Positions 33,095-43,549 are shown, numbered from the stretch's first letter. The stretch: 64,000 bases of DNA from Clostridiales bacterium (GCA_021203365.1 JAJQBI010000069.1:33101-97100); one strand, 5' to 3'. The notes: generated by a model from the sequence alone, not told the origin. A program made the numbers and translations.

Positions 33095-35287
33095 TTACTC
33101 GACTCCTCTTTTAAAATGCCCCTTCGTATAGTCCCCGGAGACCGGGGCTTCTCCGTGAAGATAAATTCCGCAGAACCGGCGGAAAATCTCCCTGGCCCCG
33201 CGGGGATCCTCCGTGGTAAAAGCCATCCGAAGAGACGAAATTCCCAGTCCCTCCACCTGCTTCTTTTCCTCCGGAAGCCCGCAGGGGACACTGTTATAGA
33301 TGATATTATAACAGAAATCCTCTTTCCCTGTAGAATCGGTTTTCCATGGATGGCAGCAGCAGAACACGGGAAACTTCCGGCCGCTGCGGTCCTTCAGCGT
33401 GACAAAGCCCTCGTAGGCGGTACATTGAGAAAGGTTTTTCCGGACACACTGGGCGGAGATCATCAGGGGAACCCTTCCGTAAATCAGAAGCTCACTGTTC
33501 CGGTTTTTCCGGCCGGAAAGCTCTCTCGCACTGAGTTCCAGGGGAACCGTGTTTCGCAGTATCCCCTCCTTCTCCCAGAAATCCACAGCCCGGTCATTCC
33601 AGGTATATATGGATGAATCCAGCACACATAAGGACCCGTATCCCGCTTTCTGTAAGGCCGCGAAGGATTCCAGACTGCGCACCAGAAAGCCTTTCATTCC
33701 CATGGCGAGCCACCGGTCCGCCTCCCGAAGGAAGCGATCCGGAATCTTTCCTCTCTGAATGTGGGGGAGGGCAAGATACATCTCCTTTCCCAGAGAAAGC
33801 CCTCTTTCCAGGCAGGCGCTCATTAAATCAAAGGGAAGATACATTCCCGCAAGATCCGGTTCCTTGCACAGCGTCTGCGCCACCTCCAGCCGTTCGCAGG
33901 AGACATACACCGGCAGTTCTGTTTTTCCACGGTTCCCTTTTGCAGACCGTTCCGTCTTTTCACAGACTTTTTGCACCAGGGAACTTTCCGGCTCCCCGGC
34001 CGCCGCCGGCAGCTTTCTTCTGTATCGGCTCCGGATTTCCTCCCGGAGTGCCTCCAGTCCCCGCCTTCGCAGAAGATTCAGGGATTTTACCGGGACAAAA
34101 ACCCGTCCCTCCAGAAAGATCTCCAGCTTCTCCCAGGCAAACTCTGTGCCGCCCAGCTTTTCCATATGCGCCCGCACCGTTTCCTCATCCATGGGACGGT
34201 TCACAGCCTCCTGTACCGGGTCCCCCGATACCCGCAGGGAAATATCTTCCCATTGTATTTCCAGCATCCCGGGCTTTCCAGGGGAAAGCACCAGTTTTCC
34301 CCGTATTTTTTCCGCTCTTCCGGGAAGAACAGGGGAAAGCTGCCCCGTTTTCTTCTCATTGGAAAACGCCATCATAGAAGGACCGTTTCTCGTCTGGTAG
34401 TAGCCGCCGCAGAAGCCTCCCCGGTTAAAAATCTCCAGGAGACGCTGCCGATCTTCCTTTTCTACCCTGTAGCCTTCCCCGCCGGAGGCCAGATATTTGT
34501 CCAGATATTTCCGGTAAACCGCGGTAACCCCCGCCGTGTAGGCGGGCTGCTTCATTCTCCCCTCGATTTTCAGAGATACAACCCCGGCGCGGAGAATCTC
34601 CGGCAGAAAATCCAGGGTACACAGATCCTTCAGGCTGAGACCGCAAAAATCTTTCCGATGTGCTCCGCCCGCCTCCTGCCAGGGCAGCCGGCAGGGCTGG
34701 GCGCATCGCCCGCGGTTTCCGCTCCGGCCGCCGAAGAAGCTGCTCATCAGGCACTGTCCGGAATAGCAGTAACACAGAGCCCCGTGAATAAAGGTTTCTA
34801 TTTCAATGGGACAGGCACGGTGCATCCGGGCGATCTCCTCCAGGGAAAGCTCCCGGGCGGGCACCACCCGCGACACGCCCTTCCCGGCCAGAAATTCCAT
34901 TCCCTCCGGCCCGGTGACCGTCATCTGGGTACTGGCATGAATGGGAAGTCCCGGAAAAATTTCCCGGACAAAATCCAGAACTCCCAGATCCTGAACCAGA
35001 ACCGCGTCCAGCCCAGCCTCATAGCAGGGAAGAAGATAATCGTAAAGCTGTTCCTCAAGCTCCCGGTTTTTCACCAGTGTATTCAGGGTGAGATAAAGCT
35101 TTTTCCCGTGAAAATGTGCCTGGTCGATGGCCGTGATCAGCTCCTCCTGGCTGAAATTCCGGGCATAGGCCCTGGCTCCGAAGGCCGTTCCCCCCACATA
35201 GACCGCGTCCGCTCCCGCTCCCAGAGCCGCCTCAAAGCCCTCCGGGGAACCTGCGGGCGCAAGAAGCTCAATCCTTTCCTTTTCCAA
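33095..35287 (-). CDS. Peptidase U32-family protein with DUF3656 region
   Basis: A 730-residue U32 protein. The signature ETFIHGALCYCYSGQCLMSS carries the cysteines, followed by RCAQPCRLPW, which together suit an iron-sulphur cluster. The long C-terminal part corresponds to DUF3656. Relatives include RlhA (23S rRNA hydroxylation) and TrhP (tRNA hydroxylation), so an RNA-modification role is more likely than proteolysis; this is inference. Start is TTG at 35287, six bases behind GGAGGAGG. Lies between zapA and the SEDS gene. Confidence 0.88.
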   Translation of the reverse strand: MEKERIELLAPAGSPEGFEAALGAGADAVYVGGTAFGARAYARNFSQEELITAIDQAHFHGKKLYLTLNTLVKNRELEEQLYDYLLPCYEAGLDAVLVQDLGVLDFVREIFPGLPIHASTQMTVTGPEGMEFLAGKGVSRVVPARELSLEEIARMHRACPIEIETFIHGALCYCYSGQCLMSSFFGGRSGNRGRCAQPCRLPWQEAGGAHRKDFCGLSLKDLCTLDFLPEILRAGVVSLKIEGRMKQPAYTAGVTAVYRKYLDKYLASGGEGYRVEKEDRQRLLEIFNRGGFCGGYYQTRNGPSMMAFSNEKKTGQLSPVLPGRAEKIRGKLVLSPGKPGMLEIQWEDISLRVSGDPVQEAVNRPMDEETVRAHMEKLGGTEFAWEKLEIFLEGRVFVPVKSLNLLRRRGLEALREEIRSRYRRKLPAAAGEPESSLVQKVCEKTERSAKGNRGKTELPVYVSCERLEVAQTLCKEPDLAGMYLPFDLMSACLERGLSLGKEMYLALPHIQRGKIPDRFLREADRWLAMGMKGFLVRSLESFAALQKAGYGSLCVLDSSIYTWNDRAVDFWEKEGILRNTVPLELSARELSGRKNRNSELLIYGRVPLMISAQCVRKNLSQCTAYEGFVTLKDRSGRKFPVFCCCHPWKTDSTGKEDFCYNIIYNSVPCGLPEEKKQVEGLGISSLRMAFTTEDPRGAREIFRRFCGIYLHGEAPVSGDYTKGHFKRGVE

Positions 35288-35404
35288 AACATTCCTCCTC
35301 CAAAGTCAGAAATCAGAAAGGAGGATCACAAACGCGATCCCCCCATATAGTCCTCCATGTACTGAACACAGCGCTGCCCCCTGGCCGGCGGCAGACACCC
35401 GGTA

Positions 35405-35812
35405 TTATTTAAGCAGCTCATCCAATTCCTTCTCAAGCTCGTCTACCTTCCCTTCCAGAAGGCTCTTCTGTCCCTGCATCTCTTTTACCTGCTTCTCGGC
35501 CTCCTCAATCTGCATCCGGAGGGTGATCAGCTCATGCTTCAGATCATACATTTCCTGATCCTTCTGCCGCAGGTCCTGCTCAAAAATCTCCGCCTGCTTC
35601 CTGGCCTTAAAATAATCATCCGAAATATTCAGGCTCAGAAGCGTGTGCTTCGTCTCCATGGGCTGCCGGCTGTAGCCGGGCAGCTGGCTGAGTTCCGCGA
35701 TCTTATTATTCATATAGGAAGCTACCTTCTGAAAATATTCCTCGGACTCATATCCGCCCAGAGTGACAATCTTTCCGCCGATAACAACCTGCGCCGTGTT
35801 CTTTACTGCCAT
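35405..35812 (-). CDS. zapA: Cell division protein ZapA
   Basis: A 135-residue ZapA-like protein which bundles FtsZ filaments. The N-terminal globular domain (VVIGGKIVTLGGYESEEYFQKVASYMNNKI) is followed by a coiled coil from about 70 to the end (EEAEKQVKEMQGQ, VDELEKELDELL). GGGAGG eight bases before the ATG. It heads the run zapA, U32, SEDS, PBP. Length above the E. coli form but normal for Clostridia. Confidence 0.9.
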   Translation of the reverse strand: MAVKNTAQVVIGGKIVTLGGYESEEYFQKVASYMNNKIAELSQLPGYSRQPMETKHTLLSLNISDDYFKARKQAEIFEQDLRQKDQEMYDLKHELITLRMQIEEAEKQVKEMQGQKSLLEGKVDELEKELDELLK

Positions 35813-35921
35813 TCGTATAGCCTCCCAAATCCTGGTTTAGGTACCGAAACGGATTTCCGGATCTTCCACGCCTCCCGCAATATCCGAACCAGTTTTATCC
35901 TCTCTGTGATTTCTTTTTTCG

Positions 35922-35950
35922 ATTATACTCGAAAACCGGCAAAATGTATA
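35922..35950 (-). promoter_or_regulatory. Promoter of the zapA run
   Basis: Minus strand TATACA and TATAAT with 17 bp between them, just behind the ruvB stop codon and about 110 bp before the zapA start. Confidence 0.6.
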
Positions 35951-35953
35951 GCT

Positions 35954-36976
35954 CTAATTTTTCTTTTCCTGCTTTTGTTCCTCAAAGGAAGGATAACCAA
36001 GATGGGTACAGGCAAGAGCCGAAGCCATCCTTCCTCTTGGCGTCCGGTTCAGGAATCCGTTCTGGAGCAGATAGGGCTCATAGACATCCTCCAGCGTGCC
36101 GGAATCCTCTCCGATGGCCGCCGCCAGAGTCTCCAGACCCACCGGACCGCCCTGAAAATTCACAATCAGCGTTTCCAGAATTTTCCGATCCGTCTTATCC
36201 AGTCCATACTGGTCCACCTCCAGCAGGTCCAGCGCAAAGCTGGCCACCTCATGAGTGATCTCCCCGTCATACTTTACCTGGGCAAAATCCCGCACTCTTT
36301 TCAGCAGCCGGTTGGCCAGACGGGGGGTTCCCCTGGACCGCCGGGCGATCTCCGCGGCCCCCTTCAGGTCAATCTTCACCCCCAGAACCTGGGCGGAACG
36401 AAGGACAATGGTGGTCAGCTCCTTCTGATTATAAAACTCCAGATGATGCATGACTCCGAACCGGTCCCGGAGAGGCGCAGACAACAGCCCCGCCCGGGTT
36501 GTGGCTCCCACCAGGGTAAATCTTGGCAGGTCCAGACGGATGGATCGGGCAGAGGCGCCCTTTCCAATCATAATGTCAATGGCGAAATCCTCCATGGCGG
36601 GATAAAGGACCTCCTCCACCTGCCGGTTCAGTCTGTGGATTTCATCCACAAACAGGATATCTCCCTCCTGAAGGTTATTCAGAATAGCCGCCATCTCACC
36701 TGGTTTCTCAATGGCCGGGCCGGAGGTGACCTTCATGTGCACCCCCATCTCGTTGGCAATGATCCCGGAAAGAGTTGTCTTCCCAAGACCCGGAGGGCCG
36801 TAAAACAGCACGTGGTCCAGAGGATCATGGCGCTGCTTCGCGGCCTCAATGTAGATTTTTAACGTATTTTTTGTCTGTTCCTGTCCAATATATTCATCCA
36901 GCGTCTGGGGGCGCAGACTCCCTTCCAGGGGAATATCTTCCTCCCGCACGTCTGTGGCAATAATTCGGTTATTCAT
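35954..36976 (-). CDS. ruvB: Holliday junction branch migration ATPase RuvB
   Basis: A 340-residue AAA+ motor of the RuvAB complex. Walker [10 protein letters not shown], Walker B FVDEIHRL, sensor [18 protein letters not shown] and the C-terminal winged helix ([23 protein letters not shown]) are all present. It follows ruvA by 20 bp. RuvC is absent nearby; RecU at about 11 kb supplies the resolvase. Confidence 0.98.
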   Translation of the reverse strand: MNNRIIATDVREEDIPLEGSLRPQTLDEYIGQEQTKNTLKIYIEAAKQRHDPLDHVLFYGPPGLGKTTLSGIIANEMGVHMKVTSGPAIEKPGEMAAILNNLQEGDILFVDEIHRLNRQVEEVLYPAMEDFAIDIMIGKGASARSIRLDLPRFTLVGATTRAGLLSAPLRDRFGVMHHLEFYNQKELTTIVLRSAQVLGVKIDLKGAAEIARRSRGTPRLANRLLKRVRDFAQVKYDGEITHEVASFALDLLEVDQYGLDKTDRKILETLIVNFQGGPVGLETLAAAIGEDSGTLEDVYEPYLLQNGFLNRTPRGRMASALACTHLGYPSFEEQKQEKKN

Positions 36977-36996
36977 TTCTCACACCGTTCCTGACG

Positions 36997-37599
36997 TCAA
37001 AAATTGCGGAGGGCCTCCCGCAGGATCTCCTCCACATTCTCCAGAGAAGGGTCCACCTTACGCACCGCGCGCAGCGCGTCTGTGGAGCTGTACCCCAGTG
37101 CCGTCAAAGCCTCCGCCGCTTCCTTCCGCGCGTCCTGAAGCTCCGGATTCCCCGGCGCGGCCGCCTGAACATGCGCCAGCTTTTCCTCGAAGGCGTCTGA
37201 AAGATTCAGCTTATCCTTCAATTCCAGGATCATCTTCTGGGCGGTTTTCTTTCCGATCCCGGGGACCCCGGAGAGAGTTTTCACATCATCTGAGAGCACG
37301 GCAAAACGCAGATCATCCGCGGAAATCCCGGAGAGAACGCCAAGAGCGCCCTTGGGCCCCACACCGTTCACGGCGAGAAGAAGCCGATACACCCTCAGAT
37401 CATCCTTTGCCAGAAAACCGTACAGCTGCATCGCATCTTCCCGCACATGAAAATATGTATATACCTTATATTCCTCCCCGATCTGAATCCGCTGCAGATC
37501 CGGCGTGGTCATGTAGATCTCATAGCCCACGCCCGACGCCTCCACAACCAGAGAGGTTTCTGTCATATCCGACGCCCTGCCTCTTATAAAAGAAATCAT
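36997..37599 (-). CDS. ruvA: Holliday junction DNA-binding protein RuvA
   Basis: A 200-residue protein that binds four-way junctions as a tetramer and loads RuvB. Domain I starts MISFIRGRASD; two helix-hairpin-helix motifs (LLAVNGVGPKGALGVL; LSGVPGIGKKTAQKMI) form domain II, and domain III is at ALTALGYSSTDALRAV. I start at 37599, eight bases after GGGAG; a GTG nine bases upstream overlaps that site. Confidence 0.97.
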   Translation of the reverse strand: MISFIRGRASDMTETSLVVEASGVGYEIYMTTPDLQRIQIGEEYKVYTYFHVREDAMQLYGFLAKDDLRVYRLLLAVNGVGPKGALGVLSGISADDLRFAVLSDDVKTLSGVPGIGKKTAQKMILELKDKLNLSDAFEEKLAHVQAAAPGNPELQDARKEAAEALTALGYSSTDALRAVRKVDPSLENVEEILREALRNF

Positions 37600-37668
37600 T
37601 TCTATCACTCCCGTAACCAGTATGTTAGCATAAAGCGGCAGAATTATCCAGTATAAAATTCGGACTCC

Positions 37669-37747
37669 TCACACCATGCCCATGTACAGACCAATCCCTG
37701 CCCTATGAACACCCGGTCTCTCACGCCATGCCCAGGCACAGGCCGAT
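37669..37747 (-). repeat. Tandem partial duplication of the feoB 3' end
   Basis: The last nine codons of feoB (37721-37747, encoding IGLCLGMA and stop) recur 52 bp downstream at 37669-37695 as IGLYMGMV and stop; 22 of 27 bases match. The second copy is outside any gene. It suggests an old local duplication or slippage event. Confidence 0.65.
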
Positions 37748-40063
37748 CAGCCGGACAACGGCCGCCGCCGCCCAGGCAATGACGCACTGCTCCAGAACCA
37801 CAAAGGCCGCCCATTTTCCGCCCAGTTCACGGCGAACCGAGGCAATGGCCGCCACACAGGGCGTATAGAGCAGGCTGAACACCAGCATGGTCGCCGCCGC
37901 CAGCGGTGTAAGCATCGAGGTGATTTTTCCCGCAAACAGAATTTCCATAGTGGAAACCACGCTTTCCTTTGCCATAAACCCGCTGATCAGAGAGGTACAG
38001 ATCCGCCAGTCCCCCAGCCCAAGAGGCTTAAACAGAGGAACCAGAAGGCCGGCCACAGCGGCCAGTATGCTGTCCTGGGAGTCGGTGACCACACGCAGCC
38101 GCAGATCAAAGGTCTGAAGAAACCAGATCACAATGGTAGCAAGAAGAATCACCGTAAAGGCACGCCGCAGAAAATCCTTGGCCTTCTCCCACAGAAGCTG
38201 CGCCACATTTCTGGGAGAGGGCAGCCTGTAATTGGGCAGCTCCAGCACAAAGGGCACGGCCTCCCCGCGAAACAGAGTCTTCTTGAAAAGGAAAGAGACA
38301 AGAATCCCCACCGCGATTCCAAGGAAATAAAGTCCGGCCACAATCAATCCGCTGTACTTCGGAAAGAAAATATTTACAAAAAACATATAAATGGGCAGCT
38401 TTGCCGTACAGCTCATAAAAGGAGTCAGCAGAATCGTCATCCGGCGGTCCCGCTCACTGGGAAGAGTCCGGGTCGCCATAACAGCGGGAACCGTACACCC
38501 AAAGCCAATGAGCATGGGAACAATACTCCGCCCGGAAAGCCCGATTTTCCGCAGAAGGCTGTCCATAAAAAAGGCCACACGGGCAATATAGCCGCTGTCC
38601 TCCAGAAGAGACAGGAAAAAGAACAGACAGACAATAATGGGAAGGAAGCTGAGAACACTGCCCACCCCCGCAAAAATGCCGTCGCTGATCAGGGAACGGA
38701 GAACCGGGTGAACATCCGCAGCCACCAGCGCCGTCTCCGTAATTCCTGCCAGGAAATCAATCCCCATCTCCAGAAGGTTTTGCAGAAACAGGCCGATCAC
38801 ATTAAAGGTCAGATAAAATACCGCCAGCATAATACCGATAAAACAGGGAATCGCCGTGTATTTGCCGGTGAGAACCCGGTCGATTTTCTCACTGCGCTTC
38901 CTCTCCCGGCTCTCCTTCGGTTTCTGTACCGTCCGCGCGCACAGCTTCTGAATAAACGAAAAACGCATGTCGGCAATGGCCGCGGCCCGGTCCAGCCCCC
39001 GCTCCTGCTCCATCTGAACAAGGATGTGTTCCACCATCTCCTTTTCATTTTCATCCAGCTTCAGCTGTTCCAGAATCAGCGCGTCTCCTTCCGCCACCTT
39101 GGTGGCGGCAAAACGTACCGGAATGTCCGCCTCCTGCGCGTGATCCTCGATCAGGTGCATGATGCCGTGCAGCGCCCTGTGGACTGCGCCGCCATGGTCA
39201 TTTTTATCACAGAAATCCTGCCGCCTGGGCCGCTCCTGGTATTTCGCCACATGCACCAGATGAGAGATGAGCTCATCAATTCCTTCATTTTTTGCAGCGG
39301 AGATGGGAATCACCGGAATCCCCAGTATTTCCTCCATCTCATTGATCCGGATGGATCCGCCGTTCTCCCGCACCTCATCCATCATATTCAGGGCCAGAAC
39401 CATCGGCGTATCCAGCGCCATAAGCTGCATGGTCAGATACAGGTTCCGCTCGATGTTGGTAGCATCCACAATATTGATAATCCCGTGGGGATGCTCCTCC
39501 AGCACAAAATTCCTTGTCACCAGCTCCTCACTGGAATAGGGCGACATGGAATAGATCCCGGGCAGATCCGTGACCAGGGTATCCGCCTGTCCCCGGATCG
39601 CACCGTCCTTCCGGTCCACGGTGACCCCCGGAAAATTGCCCACATGCTGACTGGAGCCGGTGAGCTGATTAAACAGGGTCGTCTTGCCGCAGTTCTGGTT
39701 TCCCGCCAGTGCAAAGGTCAGCACCGTTCCATCCGGCACTGGGTTTTCTCCTGCCTTATCGTGATATTTTCCGCCTTCACCCAGTCCCGGATGTGCCCAT
39801 TCCTTCTCCGGATCCGGGACAGACTCCTCCTTCTTTTTCGTCGCCGAAGCAATTTCAATTTTCTCCGCGTCCGCCACGCGAAGGGTGAGCTCATAGCTGT
39901 GAACCCGCAGCTCCAGGGGATCCCCCATGGGCGCAAACTTCACCATGGTGACCTCCACGCCCGGGATCAGCCCCATGTCAAGAATGTGCTGCCTTAACGC
40001 GCCTTCGCCGCCCACCTTCTCAATGACGGCGCTTTTTCCAATTTCCAGTTCCCTTAAAGTCAT
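37721..40063 (-). CDS. feoB: Ferrous iron transporter, FeoA-FeoB fusion
   Basis: A 780-residue iron(II) importer. Residues about 1-75 are a FeoA (SH3-like) domain (MTLRELEIGKSAVIEKVGG, HILDMGLIPGVEV). The G domain follows: P-loop GNQNCGKTTLFNQLTG, NFPGVTVDRKDG and DLPGIYSMSPYSSEE. The membrane part has about ten segments with FMSCTAKLPIYMFF and the Gate motifs GCTVPAVMATRTL. I start at 40063, behind GGAG; an upstream in-frame ATG at 40096 lies over the stop codon of the hydrolase gene. No Fur box was identified. Confidence 0.96.
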   Translation of the reverse strand: MTLRELEIGKSAVIEKVGGEGALRQHILDMGLIPGVEVTMVKFAPMGDPLELRVHSYELTLRVADAEKIEIASATKKKEESVPDPEKEWAHPGLGEGGKYHDKAGENPVPDGTVLTFALAGNQNCGKTTLFNQLTGSSQHVGNFPGVTVDRKDGAIRGQADTLVTDLPGIYSMSPYSSEELVTRNFVLEEHPHGIINIVDATNIERNLYLTMQLMALDTPMVLALNMMDEVRENGGSIRINEMEEILGIPVIPISAAKNEGIDELISHLVHVAKYQERPRRQDFCDKNDHGGAVHRALHGIMHLIEDHAQEADIPVRFAATKVAEGDALILEQLKLDENEKEMVEHILVQMEQERGLDRAAAIADMRFSFIQKLCARTVQKPKESRERKRSEKIDRVLTGKYTAIPCFIGIMLAVFYLTFNVIGLFLQNLLEMGIDFLAGITETALVAADVHPVLRSLISDGIFAGVGSVLSFLPIIVCLFFFLSLLEDSGYIARVAFFMDSLLRKIGLSGRSIVPMLIGFGCTVPAVMATRTLPSERDRRMTILLTPFMSCTAKLPIYMFFVNIFFPKYSGLIVAGLYFLGIAVGILVSFLFKKTLFRGEAVPFVLELPNYRLPSPRNVAQLLWEKAKDFLRRAFTVILLATIVIWFLQTFDLRLRVVTDSQDSILAAVAGLLVPLFKPLGLGDWRICTSLISGFMAKESVVSTMEILFAGKITSMLTPLAAATMLVFSLLYTPCVAAIASVRRELGGKWAAFVVLEQCVIAWAAAAVVRLIGLCLGMA

Positions 40064-40095
40064 TGTATGACCACTCCTTTGTCTCCCGTGTCGCA

Positions 40096-41070
40096 TTACA
40101 CCTGGTCAAAATCCCCCCAGAACTGCAAAAGCTCTTTTTCATACCGCTCCGGCTCTGTCAGATGGCTCTGACAGTGCCCGGCCCCCGGCACAATCAGCAG
40201 CCGTTTCGGGGCTGCGCAGGCTTTATAATTCTCATAGGTCATTTCGATCGGCACAAAGGTATCGTCCGTCCCATGGATAAACAGCACCGGAGTTTTACAT
40301 GCCTTCATGGCCTCCGTGCTGGAATATTCGTCCGGCAGAAAGCCGATCCGGTCCACAGAAAGGCGGTTCACATACCTCTCCAGCCATTTATAACGGTAGT
40401 GAAGATTGTTCTCCGCCACATACTTCCACTCCTCCCTGGGAGACGTGTATCCCGAATCCGCGATCACGCCGTGCACAGAATCGGGAATCTGCATCCCGGC
40501 TGTCATCAGTACGGTGGCCGCACCCATGGACCGCCCGAAAAGATAGACCGGCAGACCGGAAAACGGCTGCCCGTTCACCCAGTCAATCCATTTCATCACA
40601 TCATAACGCTCTGAAAGGCCAAACCCGATATAGTCCCCATCGCTTTCCCCATGGGCGCGCTGCTCAATATACAGCACATTGCACCCGTTTTCCCGGAAAA
40701 AATCCGCAATCAGGCCGTACTCTCTCGCCCAGGAGGACCGCCACCCATGAACCGCAACCACAGTCCTTCCGGGGTTATCCGCGGGACGAAAATGTCCGAT
40801 CAGACGGATCCCGTCCCGGGCCTGAATCTCCACAGTTTCACATCCACACTGCCGCAGCCTGTCCGCGGCCGCATTCCTGCGATTTTCTATATCCTGTTCC
40901 TTCTCGGAGCCGGGAACCGCCTGCATGGTCTGCTGTGCCTTTTCAGGCAGCGTCCGGTTCATGGCCATATCTGCCAGATTCTCTGCTCTGTTATACACGG
41001 CTCTCACTGCGCCGGCCGCACAGGCCGCCGCTCCGGCCGCGGTAATCAAACCTCTGGTTGTGTTTTTCAT
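40096..41070 (-). CDS. Alpha/beta hydrolase with N-terminal hydrophobic segment
   Basis: A 324-residue serine hydrolase. An Ala-rich hydrophobic stretch at about 6-26 (LITAAGAAACAAGAVRAVY) may be a signal anchor. The fold shows VAVHGWRSSWARE (oxyanion), the nucleophile elbow GRSMGAA, HGTDDTFVP for the Asp and GAGHCQSH for the His. Resembles YqkD/BAAT-like peptidase or esterase families; substrate not known. It is the gene directly before feoB in the transcript, 32 bp apart, perhaps cotranscribed by readthrough only. Confidence 0.88.
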   Translation of the reverse strand: MKNTTRGLITAAGAAACAAGAVRAVYNRAENLADMAMNRTLPEKAQQTMQAVPGSEKEQDIENRRNAAADRLRQCGCETVEIQARDGIRLIGHFRPADNPGRTVVAVHGWRSSWAREYGLIADFFRENGCNVLYIEQRAHGESDGDYIGFGLSERYDVMKWIDWVNGQPFSGLPVYLFGRSMGAATVLMTAGMQIPDSVHGVIADSGYTSPREEWKYVAENNLHYRYKWLERYVNRLSVDRIGFLPDEYSSTEAMKACKTPVLFIHGTDDTFVPIEMTYENYKACAAPKRLLIVPGAGHCQSHLTEPERYEKELLQFWGDFDQV

Positions 41071-41199
41071 ATTCTGTCACTTCTTTCCAGGCTGATCTTT
41101 CGCCTTATTCTGTTTATCCGTACATTTTAACACATTCGCTGAGATTCTTCCACAGGCAAATCTGTGTATGTCCAATCCGTAGAGAAACAAATGAATGGC

Positions 41200-41241
41200 A
41201 AAAAGCCGCCGGATGGATTTTATACACCCCATCCGACGGCT
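41200..41241 (-). terminator. Terminator of the alpha-galactosidase gene
   Basis: AGCCG-CGGATGG pairs with CCATCCG-CGGCT (one mismatch inside) around a 12-base loop; on the minus strand TTTTTG follows. Confidence 0.82.
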
Positions 41242-41275
41242 CTCGCCATGATTTATTCTTTTTTCAACGTTTCGC

Positions 41276-43492
41276 TCATACCTCTTTGAGAATAAACATA
41301 ATCGAGGCGAAGTCTCCCCCCTTTTCGGTGAGATAGCCCCGGTCAATGGGAATTCCGGCGTACATCAGCTCATCCCCGTGCGCCTGGCGGGATTGTTCTC
41401 CCCAGGTCACCTGATACAGGCGGTCCGGATCCAGACCGGCCAGTCTCAGACGCAGCCAGGAGGCGTTGACCCGGTTCAGCTTCTGATAAAAGACGGCCAC
41501 TGCCTGCTTTTTGTCCCGGGAAATCGCGATCCAGGCGGCATCATTTCCCTCAAAAGGACTTATCAGCCGATAAAAATCGCTGTCGATCTGGATCAGGCGG
41601 CGGTATTTTTTCATAAATTCCACCTGCCTCTTCACTTCCTTCAGCTCGTCCTCCCGGAGGAGATTCAGATCCAGCTCATAGCCAAAGGCGCCGAAACAGG
41701 CCACATTGGCCCTGGTATCCAGAGGTGTGGTGCGAAAAAGCTGCTCGTTGGGCACAGCAGAAACATGGGCGCCCATGGAGACCACCGGATATACCAGGGA
41801 AGTACCGTACTGGATCTTCACCCGCTCAGCGCCGTCTGTGTCGTCGCTGCACCAGGCCTGAGGCGCGTAAAACAGAAGACCCGGGTCAAACCTGGCCCCG
41901 CCGCTGGCGCAGGATTCAAAAAGGATCTCCGGAAAGCGCCGGGTCAGCCGGTCATAGAGATCATAGAGCCCCAGAATATAGCGGTGCATGGTCTTTCCCT
42001 GCTCCCCGGGGAGAGCAGTTTTGCAGTAAGGCTCCGTCATATAACGGTTCATATCCCACTTAATATAGGAAATAGACGATTCCTCAATCAGACTCCCGAT
42101 CTTTTCGTAAATATAATCCACCACCTCGGGTCTGGAATAATCCAGAACGTGCTGGTGTCTGGCATGTGTCTCAAATCGTCCCGGAACACTCAAAATCCAG
42201 TCCGGATGCGCACGGTAAAGGTCGCTGTCTTTGTTGACCATTTCCAGCTCCACCCACAGTCCGAATTTCATGCCCATGGCCTCAATTTTCCGGGAAAGAC
42301 CGGCAATCCCTTCCGGAAGCTTGGTCCGGTTGGCATACCAGTCCCCCAGCCCCCGGTAATCATCGTTCCGGGCGCCAAACCAGCCGTCGTCCAGGACAAA
42401 AAGCTCCACGCCCACCTCCCGGGCCTTCTCTGCGATGCGCAGGATTTTCGCCTCATCAAAATCAAAATAGGTGGCTTCCCAGTTGTTGAGAAGAACCGGC
42501 CGCGGCTGATCTCTCCATTTTCCCCGGGCCAGACGGGTGCGGTACAGGCGGTGAAAAACCTGACTCATACCGTTCAGTCCCTGATCGCTGTAGACCATCA
42601 CCACCTCCGGCGTCTGAAATTCCTCTCCGGTTTTCAGCTCCCAGGAAAAGCCTTCGGGATGAATTCCCAGCATCACGCGGGTAAACTCAAAGGTAGATAC
42701 CTCCACCTGCGCCAGGAAATTTCCGCTGTATACCAGGCTAAAGCCGTACACCTCCCCAGAGTTTTCTGTGGTACAGGGACGCTTCAGAGCCAGAAAAGGG
42801 TTGTGCTCCGCCCCGCCGCAGGTGCCGCACAGCCCCTGCACTGCCTGGATGCCCATCTCCAGCTTTCTGGTTTTCACATAACGCTCCCGGCTCCATGCTC
42901 CGGAGAGATGAATCATCTCATAATCCATATCCGGCAGCTCCACACTGGCGCTCATGGCTCTTTCCAGACGGACGGGAGCCTCCCCCATATGGACAAACCG
43001 CGCATTCCGGGCAATCACCGGCGCATCTGCATAAATTGTATAGGAAAGAATCAGATCGGCCTCTGTCACTGAATCCCGCAGCCGGATTTCCAGACTCTGC
43101 GCCTCCGACGCTTCCTCCACATAGGTAGCCGGCAGACCGGCCAGCGGTTTCTTTCCCTCAAAAATTTCATGGGAAAAATAAATATAATTTACAATTGAGC
43201 TTCCGTTTTCCTGGAGAACAGTGAAAGCGGGACTGCGATAATCTCCGGTTCCGTACACCGGATACTCCTGCTTCGTATAATGCATGGACAGAACGCCCGG
43301 CTCCGGTACACAGACAGACATCTGGGAGCGCATGCCTTCCTCGTGAAGATAGGTAAAATCCTCTTTGTCTGTTATTCTTTTTCCGTAATACAGGTTCTCC
43401 AGCTGGTCATTTTCCATGATTCGGATAATATAACTGATCTCTTTATTAAAAAGATGAAAGGTCCTGGTTGCCTCGTGAAATATAACCGCCAT
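41276..43492 (-). CDS. Alpha-galactosidase, glycoside hydrolase family 36
   Basis: A 738-residue intracellular GH36 enzyme that removes alpha-galactose from raffinose-type sugars. The catalytic barrel shows LDDGWFGARNDD, nucleophile Asp in YIKWDMNRYM and acid/base Asp in CSDDTDGAER, with ESCASGGARFDPG. No signal peptide; the start is MAVIFHEATRTFHLFN behind GGAGG. It stands alone without a transporter or regulator, between a promoter and a good terminator. Confidence 0.95.
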   Translation of the reverse strand: MAVIFHEATRTFHLFNKEISYIIRIMENDQLENLYYGKRITDKEDFTYLHEEGMRSQMSVCVPEPGVLSMHYTKQEYPVYGTGDYRSPAFTVLQENGSSIVNYIYFSHEIFEGKKPLAGLPATYVEEASEAQSLEIRLRDSVTEADLILSYTIYADAPVIARNARFVHMGEAPVRLERAMSASVELPDMDYEMIHLSGAWSRERYVKTRKLEMGIQAVQGLCGTCGGAEHNPFLALKRPCTTENSGEVYGFSLVYSGNFLAQVEVSTFEFTRVMLGIHPEGFSWELKTGEEFQTPEVVMVYSDQGLNGMSQVFHRLYRTRLARGKWRDQPRPVLLNNWEATYFDFDEAKILRIAEKAREVGVELFVLDDGWFGARNDDYRGLGDWYANRTKLPEGIAGLSRKIEAMGMKFGLWVELEMVNKDSDLYRAHPDWILSVPGRFETHARHQHVLDYSRPEVVDYIYEKIGSLIEESSISYIKWDMNRYMTEPYCKTALPGEQGKTMHRYILGLYDLYDRLTRRFPEILFESCASGGARFDPGLLFYAPQAWCSDDTDGAERVKIQYGTSLVYPVVSMGAHVSAVPNEQLFRTTPLDTRANVACFGAFGYELDLNLLREDELKEVKRQVEFMKKYRRLIQIDSDFYRLISPFEGNDAAWIAISRDKKQAVAVFYQKLNRVNASWLRLRLAGLDPDRLYQVTWGEQSRQAHGDELMYAGIPIDRGYLTEKGGDFASIMFILKEV

Positions 43493-43549
43493 TTTTTTCC
43501 TCCTTGCGTTCTCTGCCAGCAGACTTCTGAGCTACAGTAATGTGAAAGT

